Source: Pelobates cultripes
Lineage: Eukaryota > Chordata > Amphibia > Anura > Pelobatidae
Assembly (NCBI GenBank): GCA_933207985.1
Contig: OW240916.1
Coordinates: 263,684,531 to 263,748,530, forward strand
Reading direction: 5' to 3'
Length of the DNA stretch: 64,000 nt
This document shows, piece after piece, positions 12,502 to 23,765 of the stretch (its first letter is position 1; the number at the start of each line of letters is the position of its first letter). The translations under genes were made by a program, and so were the position numbers. A model generated the notes under the pieces. It made no database searches. It was not told the origin of the DNA and saw only the letters and a program-made list of their open reading frames with translations.

Positions 12502-12560
12502 TGTGTGTGTGCTGTAGCTGCTCCTGTCTCCGTGCTGCTATAAGCTCCTGGCTGGCTGAG
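12502..12560 (-). other. hmgcs1: Probable non-coding exon 1 of hmgcs1
   Basis: On the minus strand, a TATA-like TATAAA (12591-12586) is followed about 30 bases on by a possible start near 12560. A donor CACAG|gtcagt at 12501/12500 then gives a leader exon of roughly 60 bases without an ATG. A short non-coding first exon and a long first intron are known for vertebrate HMGCS1. The start is estimated from the TATA spacing only. Confidence 0.5.
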
Positions 12561-12900
12561 TAGGATGAAGGAGGGATGGCATAGGTTTATAACTACAACA
12601 TCCCCGGCACTGCCCTGCCGCGCCACTACTGTCTGCAGCCCTGACTGACAACTCCGATATCCAATCAAACAGCGCGAAGGGAACCGAACGGCCCTCAAGC
12701 CACGCCCACCAGAGCCCTCACGCGTCCAATCTCTGGTTCTCACCTGAAGGCTGCATACTATGGAATGGTGTGAGAACGTGACGTGGGATGGCCAGAGAGT
12801 GACAGCCAATGGGAAGCAGAACCGGAGACCATGCAGCCAATAGGAGCCCGCGTCCGATTCCTGGCGAGGTCTGTGCGAGAGCCGCGGCCTATCGAATGGA
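12561..12900 (-). promoter_or_regulatory. hmgcs1: Probable hmgcs1 promoter
   Basis: A CpG-rich block upstream of the inferred exon 1. Read on the gene's strand from distal to proximal it has inverted CCAAT boxes (12837-12841, 12806-12810) and a CRE-like TGACGTGG (12779-12786). An SRE-3-like CTCACACCAT (12765-12774) follows, then another CCAAT (12726-12730), a GC-box ccacgccc (12700-12707), a fourth CCAAT (12661-12665) and TATAAA (12586-12591). Mammalian HMG-CoA synthase promoters need SREBP together with NF-Y (CCAAT) and CREB, so this combination fits sterol-regulated transcription of hmgcs1. Assignment is inference from motifs and position. A divergent upstream gene cannot be excluded. Confidence 0.6.
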
Positions 12901-12965
12901 AAAGCAAGGAGGAGGTTGCCTGGCAACGGTGAGATGAGTCCTGAGTGTAATGCTGGCTAAGTGCT

Positions 12966-13885
12966 ATGCGTGGGAATTGTGCAATGCTGAACGAGGATTC
13001 GAATTGCCATTATATAGAACAGCCATGGAGGGAAGGGAACGTTCCAGGGAGTAAAGCAGGGGCGCGGACTGGATTTCTCATGATGCTGGCTCATTATCAT
13101 AGGTGGAATGGCTGCCTGCTCAGCATGTCAACCATAGGCTATTATACAGCACAGCAGGCTTGCTCCAGTCTGGCAGACTCAGACAGTGACACTATGACAG
13201 CCTCTGACACCATTTACAAGAAAGCGCTTAGGACGCCTCGCCGTGCCAGATGAAAGCTGAGAACCCCCAAACTTTACAGCCATAGAAATTCACTGCTACA
13301 TTTGGCATCACAACAGTGGTAGATGTTTGTGAGACAGTGAGCTATTTTAGGCTTTTTATGTCGGAGAACATATCCGAGCTGGTGGCAGAGCAATGCAATC
13401 TATATGCCAGCCAGTATCCGCCTGCAAATCCAGGGACACACTACAGTCGGAAAAAAATAACATGTGGCACTGATGTCACCGAAATGAAAACATTTTGGGC
13501 TATAAATCTATTAATGGATATTGTGAAGGCCTGATACTCCTACTTACACTAGCACCCTATCCTGTCTATCCATCTTTTCCCAGTTGTTGTGAAGAGGGAT
13601 CGCTATGAGCAAATGCTGCGATTCCTCCATTTTAACACTGTGTCCCCCTCAAAATGGCCCATTGTTTAACAGACTGTACAAAATTCATCCCCATATCCAA
13701 ATCCAGCCAGACCAAATTTTTCTAAAATCATGTATTTGTATTAATGAAACCCTTATGAAATTTAAAGGTTTTTCAAACAATATATCCCATCAAAGCGGTC
13801 ACGATATGACTTCAAATTCTATAAAGTATGTGAATGCGCTACTGGCTATACATGGGAGTTTTGGATTTATCAAGGGAAGGATTTA
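12966..13885 (+). pseudogene. piggyBac-like transposase remnant
   Basis: Three short open frames in succession resemble a PGBD-type transposase: an N-terminal acidic serine-rich piece (DSDSD, 12966-13253), then FMSENISELVAEQCN and YSRKKITCGTDVTEMKTFWA (13316-13534), then YKIHPHIQI and INETLMKFKG (13605-13886). The spacing and the pattern V-x-E-M-K-x-F match the piggyBac core. Stops and frame changes separate the pieces, and the C-terminal half with the later catalytic aspartates is missing. It begins within about 70 bp of the hmgcs1 promoter block. Superfamily call is by pattern only. Confidence 0.6.
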
Positions 13886-13889
13886 GGTG

Positions 13890-15369
13890 GTTGTGAGGCC
13901 CCAGCCAGCACAAGTGTTAGGACCTAGAAAAACTATGTCAATTTTGCAAGTTGAAAAGGCAATTTGATATATTTCGCCATGTGACATACTGAAAATCCCC
14001 TGAAAAAAACAGTACGTGGGGGCACTGTTCTACTCGTAAGACAATGTTAAATAAAAGATGTCTTGACAAATTTGCTTGGAATCTAGGAGCCAGCTAAAAA
14101 AGTTAGGAAACAGTTTTTTTGTTTTTTTTAAACTAACAAAGGTTTATTTTTAATGACAAAAATAAAATTCTTAACGGGATACTATAGTCACCAGAACCAC
14201 TGCAGCTTAATGTAGTGGATCTGGTGTCTATAGCCTGTCTGTGCAGGCTTTTCAGTGTAACACTGCCATCTTAGAGAAAATACAGTGTTTATATTGCTGC
14301 CTAGTAACACCGCTAGTGACAGTCACTCAGATGGCCACTAGAGGTGCTTCTTAGTCTAGTTGTGCTGCACTGCATGGTCACTGAATGTTCTCTATAGAAA
14401 TTAATTAATTTAATGCATCTCTATAAGGGGATGCTGATTGGCGCAGCAGGATGATGCCCAATCACCTTCCAATGCATTGCTATTTAAAGCATTGGATTGA
14501 CTGAGATCATCAAGATTGATTATCTCAGCCATAAAGACGCTCCAGCCACAGCAAGACTGTCATGGCTTGGGGAAAAGGGTGAGTAAAAACACCTTTTCCA
14601 TGTGATCGGAGGGGGGCCGGTAACCTAAACAGAGACATACACAGTGACACACACTCACTGATTTGACATGCAGACACACACTCACTGACAAACACACGCA
14701 TTCACTCACAAAATATTTGTGTTTTAATTTAAGTTCATCCAGCATCCCTACCTTTGGGAGAGCTGGAGTGAATACTTTCCATGAGGTCCAATGTGGCTAC
14801 TAAAATCTTCCTGCTTTTCTTTCTCTGCTCCCCTGTGCACCAGTGACACCAAGGCTGAAGTGATGTCATATACTGGCTCCCAGCATCACTGAAGGGTGTG
14901 CAAGTGAGCAGAGGCTGCCTGCCTCCATTCTGCCTTAGCCGGCCACTTGCTGACAAACACCCACATGCCAGGACAAACTCCCTAGTCACCATGGAGACCT
15001 AGCGCCTGGCATTTGTCAAGCCGTGAAATAAAAAATATTGAGGCTTCATTGCACTAACACAAACTTGAATTATAGAAATTTCTGTGAAAATGGAATTCAC
15101 GTGTGTTAAGAAAACAAAAGAAAATATGACCATGAGTCAGTACTTTTGATAAAGTGGTTAGACCAAACAACTGAAATTACCTCATACCCTTGGTTACCTA
15201 CTTTTAAAAATGACGTCATCATGGTGGTATTTTTTTTTTCCTGGGCTGACATACTGCCTCAAAGGCGAAAAAGGCCTAGAAAATCACTTTTTAAATTTAC
15301 ACTTTGAAAAGGGCATCCAATATATTTCGCCTGCGGTTCACCAAAAAACCTGAAAATACGGTATGTTGA
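13890..15369. other. Intergenic repeats, no gene seen
   Basis: It contains the left part of a T2-type MITE (TTAA at 14171-14174, interior to about 14630) and a CA-rich patch (about 14630-14710). Copies of a dispersed motif (gaaaatcac ... gggcatc ... gtgggggcactgtt) that recurs at 17.2-18.1 and 26.3-27.0 kb are also present. No coding sequence is supported. Confidence 0.6.
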
Positions 15370-15381
15370 GGTACTGTTATA

Positions 15382-17003
15382 CAGTTGCAAGAAAAAGTAT
15401 GTGAACCCTTTGGAATGATTTGGATTTCTGCACAAATTGGTCATAAAATGTGATTTGATCATCATCTAAGTCACAACAATAGACAATCACAGTCTGCTTA
15501 AACTAATAACACACAAAGAATGAAATGTTGCCATGTTTTTATTGAACACACCATGTAAACATTCACAGTGCAGGTGGAAAAAGTATGTGAACCCTTGGAT
15601 TTAATAACTGGTTGAACCTCCTTTGGCAGCAATAACTTCAACCAAACGTTTCCTGTAGTTGCAGATCAGACGTGCACAACGGTCAGGAGTAATTCTTGAC
15701 CATTCCTCTTTACAGAACTGTTTCAGTTCAGCAATATTCTTGGGATGTCTGGTGTGAATCGCTTTCTTGAGGTCATGCCACAGCATCTCAATCGGGTTGA
15801 GGTCAGGACTCTGACTGGGCCACTTCAGAAGGTGTATTTTCTTCTGTTTAAGCCATTCTGTTGTTGATTTACTTCTATGCTTTGGGTCATTGTCCTGTTG
15901 CAACACCCATCTTCTGTTGAGCTTCAGCTGGTAGACAGATGGCCTTAAGTTCTCCTGCAAAATGTCTTGATAAACTTGGGAATTCATTTTTCCTTCGATG
16001 ATAGCAATCCGTCCAGGCCCTGATGCAGCAAAGCAGCCTCAAACTATGATGACCCCACCACCATACTTCACAGTTGGGATGAGGTTTTGATGATGGTGTG
16101 CTGTGCCTTTTTTTCACCACACATAGTGTTGTGTGATTCTTCCAAACAACTCAACTTTGGTTTCATCTGTCCACAGAATATTTTGCCAGTACTGCTGTGG
16201 AACATCCAGGTGCTCTTGTGCAAACTGTAAACGTGCAGCAATGTTTTGTTTGGACAGCAGTGGCTTCCTCTGTGATATCCTCCCATGAAATCCATTCTTG
16301 TTTAGTGTTTTATGTATTGTAGATTCGCTAACAGGGATGTTAGCATTTGCCAGTGACTTTTGGAAGTCTTTAGCTGACACTCTACGATTCTTCTTCACCT
16401 CATTGAGCAGTCTGCGCTGTGCTCTTGCAGTCATCTTTACAGGACAGCCACTCCTAGGGAGAGTAGCAGCAGTGCTGAACTTTCTCCATTTATAGATAAT
16501 TTGTCTTACCGTGGACTGATGAACAGCAAGGCTTTTGGAGATACTTTTATAATCCTTTCCAGCATTATGCAAGTCAACAATTCTTAATCGTAGGTCTTCT
16601 GAGAGCTCTTTTGTGCAAGGCATCATTCACATCAGGCAATGCTTCTTGTGAAAAGCAAACCCAGAACTGGTGTGTGTTTTTTATAGGGCAGGGCAGCTGT
16701 AACCAACACCTCCAATCTCATCTCATTGATTGGACTCCAGTTGGCTGACATCTCACTCCAATTAGCTGTTGGAGATGTCATTAGTCTAGGGGTTCACATA
16801 CTTTTTCCACCTGCACTGTGAATGTTTACATGGTGTGTTCAATAAAAACATGGCAACATTTCATTCTTTGTGTGTTTATTAGTTTAAGCAGACTGTGATT
16901 GTCTATTGTTGTGACTTAGATGATGATCAGATCACATTTTATGACCAATTTGTGCAGAAATCCATATCATTCCAAAGGGTTCACATACTTTTTCTTGCAA
17001 CTG
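15382..17003 (-). mobile_element. Tc1/mariner transposon, full length
   Basis: 1622 bp with TA at both sides (15380-15381, 17004-17005) and long terminal inverted repeats of about 220 bp beginning CAGTTGCAAGAAAAAGTATG. Internal transposase on the minus strand is given separately. A truncated sister copy is at 32880-34057. Length and ends are typical of a complete Tc1 element. Confidence 0.95.
15601..16626 (-). pseudogene. Tc1 transposase, frameshifted
   Basis: The N-terminal part (16626-16114) begins [17 protein letters not shown], with paired-like helix-turn-helix segments, and contains the first catalytic aspartate in LWTDETKVELFG. The C-terminal part (15987-15601) contains the second aspartate in LQQDNDPKHRS and the glutamate in [13 protein letters not shown], spaced as DD34E. 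A frameshift near 16114 and a stop near 16037 break the frame between them. All three catalytic residues survive. It is probably inactive but could bind the ends. Confidence 0.93.
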
Positions 17004-17412
17004 TATTTGTGAGACAATGTGAAATAGAAATGCTGTGGCTTTATTGCACTAACTCATATCAGGATTATGACATTTCCTGTGAAAATTGAATATATATGTG
17101 TGTGAAAAAACACAAAAGAAAATATAAAGTGGGATAAAGTCGTTAGACCAAACATCTCATAATATGCCATTTGGAATACTCTGTGTTGCTTGCTTTTCAA
17201 AATGGTATATCATAATGGTGGAAATATTACCCAATCTACCATACTCTCTCAAAGGTAACATAGACACAGAAAATCACTTTCTTAAATTTCCAACTTTGAA
17301 ATGGGCATCTAAAATATTTGGCCCTTGACTTCCCCAAAACACCTGGAAACTGATACATGGGGGGACCTTTGTATTCGTGAGACAATGTTAAATCAAAATA
17401 TTGAGGCTTTAT

Positions 17413-18466
17413 TAACCCCTTAGTGACCGCGGACGTACAGGGTACGTCAGCCAAAAAACGATAGTTAACGACTGCTGACATACCCTGTATGTCCGTGGCC
17501 AAAATAAGCACCGGAAACCATCGTCTCAAAGGCAACATAGCAAACCAATCTGGCAAATTTCAATGTGCAAACATGGAAAATGGGAAAGCCCTACATTTGA
17601 CTCCTATAAGTTTGCAAAAACCCATAAAATCTGTACATTGGGGGCACTGTTGTACTCAGGAGATGTTGCTGAACACATATTGGGGTGTTTTTTGGCAGTA
17701 ATACATAACAGGAGCTGAGAATCCATGCCTAAAGTACAATGTGTTTGAAAAATAACACAAAAAAATGACTACCCAAAAGGTTGACAAAGACTGGTGGTAG
17801 AATTAGTGCATGAAAAGTGTTAAAATACCACCATTTGAAATGGATTGTTGTGGGTAAATTACATTGGCCAGCTTCAAAAATGTCCAAATAGGACATGGTT
17901 GCATGATGACCATCTGTGAAAACTCCAAGTTGGAAAACTGGAATGCGCACCCTCTAAATAAGGTCTTTTAGCCCCCAGAGAACCCGACACACCTATACAT
18001 GGGGAGATTCACTGTACTCAAGAAATGTTGCTGAACACATATTGGGGTGTTTTGGGGCAGTACCCCTTAAAGTTCTCCGTACATGTATTCTTAAATTGCT
18101 ACGTGTGTCAAAAAAAAAAATCACAATTTTTTTTTTTTTAATTTGGCATAGATTGGTGTTAAATGGTTATATGAAAAGAGTCAAAATACCCCAAGTTTCA
18201 TAACTTGGGTTGTCTTCTTTTAAAAATAATATACATGTGAAGGGTTATTCAGGGATTCCTGACAGATATTAGTGTTACAATGTAACTTGCGTTCATGTAA
18301 AAAAAAAAAATTGTTTGGAAATAGCAGTATATAATATGTGTTGGTACAGACAGTAAATGAGTAAGAGGAAAATTACAGCTAAACACAAACACCTCAGAAA
18401 TGTAAAAACCGCGCTGGTCCAAAATGGTAACAAAATTGAAAAGTGGTCTGGTTACTAAGGGATAAA
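17413..18466. mobile_element. TTAA-type non-autonomous DNA element (tentative)
   Basis: The left end TTAACCCCTTAGTGACCGCGG resembles ends of amphibian piggyBac/Looper-like elements. The right side ends tggttactaagggataa, partly its inverse. The interior has two cggacgta/tacgtcag palindromes and copies of a motif (actcaagaaatgttgctgaac) also present at 26.3 kb. No transposase is seen. Confidence 0.45.
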
Positions 18467-19075
18467 CTAACTCATATCAGGATTATGAAATATCCTGTAA
18501 AAATGGAATTCATGTGTGTTTATAAAAACACATATAAAAGTATAATCACTAAGTGTGGCATGACCAAACTTCTCAAAACACTCTGGGTTGCCTATTTTGA
18601 AAATCGTATGCCATAATGATGGAAATGTTATTACCTAGGCCAGGGCTCTACAGATCCTGGGATGAGTGAGCCCCTTCAGCCCCCAAGGTGGCAGTCGGCT
18701 CATAGAGAGCGGAGGTGGGCGGACATGCAGGCGGCTCATAGTGAGCAAAGGCAGATGGACAGGCAGTCGGCTCATGGTGAGCAGAGACAGGCAGCTGGAC
18801 AAGCAGGTGACTCATAGTGAGTGGATCCAGGCAGCCGACAGGCAGGCGGCTTATGACACAAGATTAGTTGAGGCAGGTGGCTGACTTACTACGGAGGCGG
18901 CGAGGGAGCTTTGAACTTTCTGAAAGCTGTCCACTGATGCCGAGAGCCGGAATATGATGTAACTCCAGCCCCTCACTAAACAGCGCGTGAGGGAGCAGGA
19001 AGATAAGCTTCCCCTCCGGACCCCTGGGAAAGGTAGGGAGCCTGGGCGGACAAATTTGAATATAACTAATAATTT
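18467..19075. other. Intergenic, no gene seen
   Basis: Continuation of dispersed repeat, then a GC-richer block (18650-19050) with repeated ggctcatagtgagc / caggcagtcggctcat motifs. Short open frames only. Confidence 0.5.
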
Positions 19076-19310
19076 GTGAGTCTATGTGTGTGTCTGTCAG
19101 TGAGCGTGTCTGTCTGTGAGTGTGTGTGTTTGTCAGTTTGTCTGTCAGTGTGTGTGTGTGTCAGTCTGGGAGTGTGTGTGTCTGCTGTCCGGTCTGTCAG
19201 TGAGTGTGTGTGTCTGCTGTCAGTGTGTTTTTTGAATGTGTGTGTGTATCTGTCTGTGAATGTGTTTGTGTCAGTGAGTCGGTGTGTCTGTCAGTGAGTG
19301 CGTCTGTTTA
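19076..19310. repeat. TG-rich microsatellite
   Basis: Imperfect tgtgtgtctgtcagtgag repetition. The open frame across it (C/V/S-rich) is an artefact. Confidence 0.85.
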
Positions 19311-19620
19311 GGTGACTGGCCCTCTGATCACATGGGAATGGTGCTCTTACTGACCTTTTTCCCAACGCCGTGACAGTCTCACCATGGCTGAGATAATCTC
19401 ACTTGACAATCTCAGCCAATCCAATGCTTTCCCATAGGAAAGCATTTAGAGACCATTGCGCATGCGCAGAAAAACACGCCTGAATAAATGCACCCGAATG
19501 GTGAGTATTAATCGTATCGATGCAGAACATGGAGATGCTGAATAGAGGTGCTGCATACTGTACAGCACAGGCCCAGAATGCACCTCTAGAGACCGTCTGA
19601 TTGACTACCACTAGATTTTA
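19311..19620. repeat. T2-type MITE interior, inverted copy
   Basis: Its reverse complement matches the interior at 14500-14630 (ccatgtgatc, gagattatctcagcc). No clear TTAA ends. Confidence 0.55.
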
Positions 19621-19779
19621 ACTAGGCTGCAATGTAACAAATGTTCTCAGCGAGCAGTTCAGAGGTTTTGCTAATAAGTATTAAAACAAGGAGGGGGACA
19701 CAAAAGGGTTATAAAACATAAATCCAATTGCCCCCGAAAACAAGTACAGAAAATAACTGTAGCAAGTGTGTTAAAAAAA

Positions 19780-20289
19780 TTATAAGCTTAGAGGCATGTA
19801 TACAAATGCTTGCAGTTCGGCCAAAAAGATCCATGAACTTGTGGCAATAATGGCAGCTGAGAATGTAGATTTAGTGGCTGTTACTGAGATATGGTGCAAT
19901 AATGAAAAAAATTACTGGGATATATAAATACAGAGAAGGCAAGAAAGAGAGGGATGGCCCGGTATGTGAAGGATAGCATAAAATCCAATGTAATAAAAGT
20001 TAGTGAGGTGAACATAGAGTCAGTTTGGGTTACGTTAGAATTTGGTAATCTCACACTAACTTGTGTAGGTGTGATTTATAGGCCCCCAGGACAAATAGAA
20101 GAGTTAGATAAACTACTAGTTCAGGAAATAGCTAAAATTACATTAAAAGGGCAAGTTATCATCATCGGTGACTTTAATGTTCTTGATGTGAACTGGAAAA
20201 CCAAAATAGCTGCTTCTGCCAGGAGCACACATATTCTAAACTCCCTACTGCAAGCATGTCAAACTCAAAGTCTAGCACGGGCCACATAA
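19780..20289 (+). pseudogene. CR1 LINE endonuclease fragment
   Basis: The translation carries apurinic-endonuclease-like features of CR1 ORF2: an AENVDLVAVTEIW stretch upstream, then VIYRPPGQIEEL, and the conserved GDFN in IIIGDFNVLDVNW. The open frame is 19954-20289, with a preceding stop near 19925. It is cut at about 20245 by a different repeat (gcaagcatgtcaaactcaaa). It probably belongs to the same CR1 family as the RT piece at 21748-22029. Confidence 0.8.
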
Positions 20290-20394
20290 ACAAGGTTTAA
20301 GTGTATGTGGGCTGCAAAAAAAAACCAAAACCTTAAATTTTCATAGAAACGTAGGTTTATTTTGAAAATTACAGTATTAAAAAAAAAATCTACC

Positions 20395-20605
20395 CCCTCT
20401 ACAAAACCACAGCACCCCCTATACTAAATCCCAGTCCCCCCTCTTCTAAATCCCAGTCCCCCCTCTACTAAATCCCAGTCCCCCCTCTACTAAATCCCAG
20501 TCCCCCCATATACTAAATCCCAGTCCTCCCCCTATACTAAATCCCAGTCCCCCCATATACTAAATCCCAGTCCTCTACCTCTACTAAATCCCAGCACCCC
20601 CCTCT
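20395..20605. repeat. Tandem repeat, ctaaatcccagtccccc unit
   Basis: About nine copies of a 20-25 bp unit (actaaatcccagtccccc with variable spacing). No coding. Confidence 0.85.
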
Positions 20606-20835
20606 AGCCAACAAGCAGACTCCACTCACATTGCCACTGCCAGTATGCGACCCCGGAGTCCGGCCTCTGGTATACCCCAAATGGTGCCGTCCGCACCCTG
20701 TGCCAAATCTGATCCTTCCGCTACTTCTTGAAACCCTGTAAAAGCAGAGCCCGTTGATGTCACGTCGGAATGGGATGTGGCATTGCGTGCCTCCATGTAC
20801 CTCCAGGCACTCCACTGTCCATTCGCAGCCAATGC

Positions 20836-20985
20836 AACACTTACCAACACACACTCTCACTGACACACACACTCATTGACAGACACGCACACTCACAGAC
20901 AGACAGACATACTCACTGACATACACACACACTCACAGATAGACACTCACAGACAGACACACACATACTCACTGATACTCGTGTA
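20836..20985. repeat. CA/CACT microsatellite
   Basis: Repetition of cactcacagacagacac and similar. Confidence 0.85.
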
Positions 20986-21247
20986 CAGAACCGCTCCGTT
21001 CGGGAACCAAACCACCATCCGTTCGGTATTCTGCCATCACTTCAGCCACGAGGGTAGCCTTTTTCTTGCTGCTAGCTGATATCCCTCTTGCCTCTAGGAG
21101 ATCCTTTAGCATGGACCTTTTTAGAATGGAGTAGTCAATCTCTATCCATGGTCCATTTGGCACTGCTAAATCCGCTGGTACTTGTTCCTCTCTGAGCTCT
21201 GGATCCAATGTAGTGGAGCCCCAAAAGGGAATCTTTTGCTTTGACAA
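20969..21247 (-). CDS. Small ORF with SAP-like motif (unknown, possibly gag-like)
   Basis: A 92-codon frame starting MSKQKIPFWGSTTL. Its C-terminal half (KRSMLKDLLEARGI followed by KKKATLVAEVMAEY) has the leucine/lysine spacing of a SAP-type helix-extension-helix, a fold found in DNA-binding proteins and in some LTR-retroelement Gag proteins. The DNA upstream on the same strand (21250-21700) is rich in cgaacg motifs, as in an LTR or leader, but I cannot define LTR ends. Not recognised as a host gene. Confidence 0.3.
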   Translation of the reverse strand: MSKQKIPFWGSTTLDPELREEQVPADLAVPNGPWIEIDYSILKRSMLKDLLEARGISASSKKKATLVAEVMAEYRTDGGLVPERSGSVHEYQ

Positions 21248-21747
21248 TACGAATGCTCCCCCTGTTCAGTACTTTATATCTCCCGATTGCCGTTCGTGTA
21301 GGTGGTTGGGAACAGGAATGGGCAGCGGTCCACAGTTTGCCGGTGTTCGCGCGAGTGCCAAGCCGAAAATAGTTCCAGACACTCGACGACTAAGTATTGC
21401 TGCCCAGGTTCGGGAGACAAGATGGCCACCATTCTCCCAGCCACGTGTTCGGTTATACGAATGGCGGCCACCCAGGAGAGCATTCATTAATTGTTTCCCT
21501 TGCGGTTTCGCACTTAAGTGTTTGGTGTTAACGTTCTAATGGGGTACAGGGGTGGTCCTTTGTTCAGGAGACGAATGGATTCCATTCGTATGAAGTCGCC
21601 CGAACGGCTAAAGAAGAACCATACGAAATAACCGGCAAAACACACAAAATAACAGAGGGGGGGAGATACGGACAGCCAATACAGGGAATATAAAGTAGTT
21701 TGCAAATGTCCATTCTGCTACAAGTAATTTGTTACATGTGAGTTTAC

Positions 21748-22029
21748 AGAGGAAGAGGTTCTATTTCAACTGTCAAAAGTAAGGACAAACAAGTCGATGG
21801 AGCCTGATGGAAAACACCAAACGTTATTGAAAAAACTTAGTGGTGTACTAGCAAAACCATTAACGGATTTATTTAACCAATCATTGTTAACAGGAGCAGT
21901 CCCAGAAGATTTAAAATTAGCAAATGTTGTGCCCATTCACAAGAAAGGTAGTAGGGAGGAGTCGGACAACTATAGGCCAGTAAGCCTTACTTCAGTACTG
22001 GGGAAAGTGATGGAAACCATGTTGGAGTG
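21748..22029 (+). pseudogene. CR1 LINE RT fragment
   Basis: Begins aggaagaggttctatttcaac, as the LINE at 8899 does, and encodes KLSGVLAKPLTDLFNQSLLTG and NYRPVSLTSVLGKVMET, then stops at 22028 where it joins unrelated sequence. It lacks the catalytic ADD segment. Confidence 0.85.
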
Positions 22030-23130
22030 AAGCCCAAGAGGCGTTTTGCCGATCAAATTCAGCTTATTTCACACCACCAGCATTTAATTGTAAATTTATA
22101 TTGTTTTTATTTTTGTAACAATAAATGTAAAATTTTACTTCATTTCAAGTCTGGTGTACCATCAATGCTGCTGGAAAAAAGGTCACACTAATTTGACATA
22201 AAAAACCCAAAACCTTAAATTTTCATAGAAACGTAGGTTTATTTTGAAAATTACAGTATTTATTTGCCACAAATGTAAAAGTGTTGGCAACACTTTGATT
22301 AATCATCCCCAAAGTGTCCCATTAATTTTTTTTTTTTTGGCAACTATGATTGTTTCCACTACAATTGTTACATCTACCATGTTTTCTTGGACACACATAA
22401 TGGCAGGCAAATTAGCAGCATTATGTAGTATTTATAAAATGCAGGATTCCTGGTTTATGACTTGATTTACTACCTGCGGCATTTAATTTCTTCATACTAT
22501 AGGGCAGCACTTTCTATACATTGTCCATCAATTTGTATTAATGAAATGGGCCCTGTGCGCAAATCACTGCACTGCATCAATCTTATACTCTCTAGAAACA
22601 GCATTTGATTGAATAATTTTCCTCATTTGTAACAAGGTGTCACTCTGTATTGTAAACTGCTTTTTCTTTACTTCTTGGATTATATTTAATTCTGCCAATT
22701 ATTCAAGTGAAGCAGCTGTTACAGCACAGTGTGTTTACATTGGAAGTTATTATCTCCTGCTATGTTAATTGAACTTTAATCACACACGGCAGGCTGCTGA
22801 AGGCTCAATCAAGCTATTAACAAGCTATTAATTCTAAATTAAACACACAGTGCAATAATGGAATCTAAACCATTTTGAATCCTTTTTTTTCAGGAAGGGT
22901 ATAGGTAAGTTTTGTCTGTCACAGCCAGGGGAGGTGTGGCGGGGGTTGAATAAACAAAGTGATTTAACACATAAGTGGCTACTGAGCTACTTATATAGTA
23001 ACTGAACAGAGGAGCATGCAGACCTTTTGCTATAGTCCCACTTGGTCATAGCATTATCATGGTAAGTTGGTGGTAAGTGGTGGAACACAAGGTGATCTGG
23101 GGGTTTGAGAGACACACTCAGGGGGTACAG
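22030..23130. other. Intergenic with MITE interior
   Basis: 22205-22262 repeats a 55-bp segment of 20318-20375 (ccttaaattttcatagaaac). 22650-23070 is related to the interior of the T2 MITEs at 4826 and 27562 (aattgaactttaatcaca, aagctattaac) but lacks clear ends. No gene. Confidence 0.55.
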
Positions 23131-23199
23131 GTTTTATAGTGTGCTGTGGCTGGCAAGACACACAATTGGGTGGGAGAGGTTGCAGAGACATAGAAGAGG

Positions 23200-23765
23200 C
23201 CAGACATACAAGATACATACAAGATACCAACTCTACCCCCTCTTACAATTCTTCACTGATTCATAGATATGCCCTTTCTCGGTGTCTCCGCTCTTCTGGT
23301 GACCTTCTCCTGTCCATGGCTTGCCCTCTTACTGCTAAATTACGCTTGCAGGACTTCTCTTGGGTGGCTCCCTTTCTCTGGAACAACCAGCCTACTCCCA
23401 TCAGACTCTCCCCTAGTCTTCAATTTTTAAAAAAAGTTAATTAAAACACATCTGCTCAGAAATGCTTATGGACTCACAAGCATTATCTGTCTCTTGCTCT
23501 TCTAAAGAGCCACATTCCACTTTCACCTTCAGCTATGCTACTTTTCCACCTTGTTTGGTGGCTGTCACCCTTGCTGCCCTGTTGTGTATTTGTACCCCAC
23601 CTTATCTAGACTGTAAGCTCGTTTGAGCAGAGCCCTCATCTACCAATTGTTTCTGTGTCACTGTGTAATTGTCTCACGTATTATAAATCCCCCCCTTCAT
23701 AATATCGTAAGACGCTGCGGAATAAGTTGACGTTAAATAAATATCAATAATAATAATAAAACAAC
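23200..23765 (+). mobile_element. L2-clade LINE 3' end
   Basis: A decayed C-terminal ORF2 portion (L-x-L-Q-D-F-S-W-V-A-P-F-L-W-N near 23343) is followed by a 3' region with agactgtaagctcgtttgagc and gacgctgcggaataagttg, ending in ATA/AAT repeats. This is the usual 3' tail of L2-type LINEs in amphibians. A relative in the other orientation is at 59772-59930. Confidence 0.75.

Noticed and set aside
11552..12563. Tyrosine/isoleucine-rich frames
   Set aside because: Translation of the ATT-rich tandem array in hmgcs1 intron 1.
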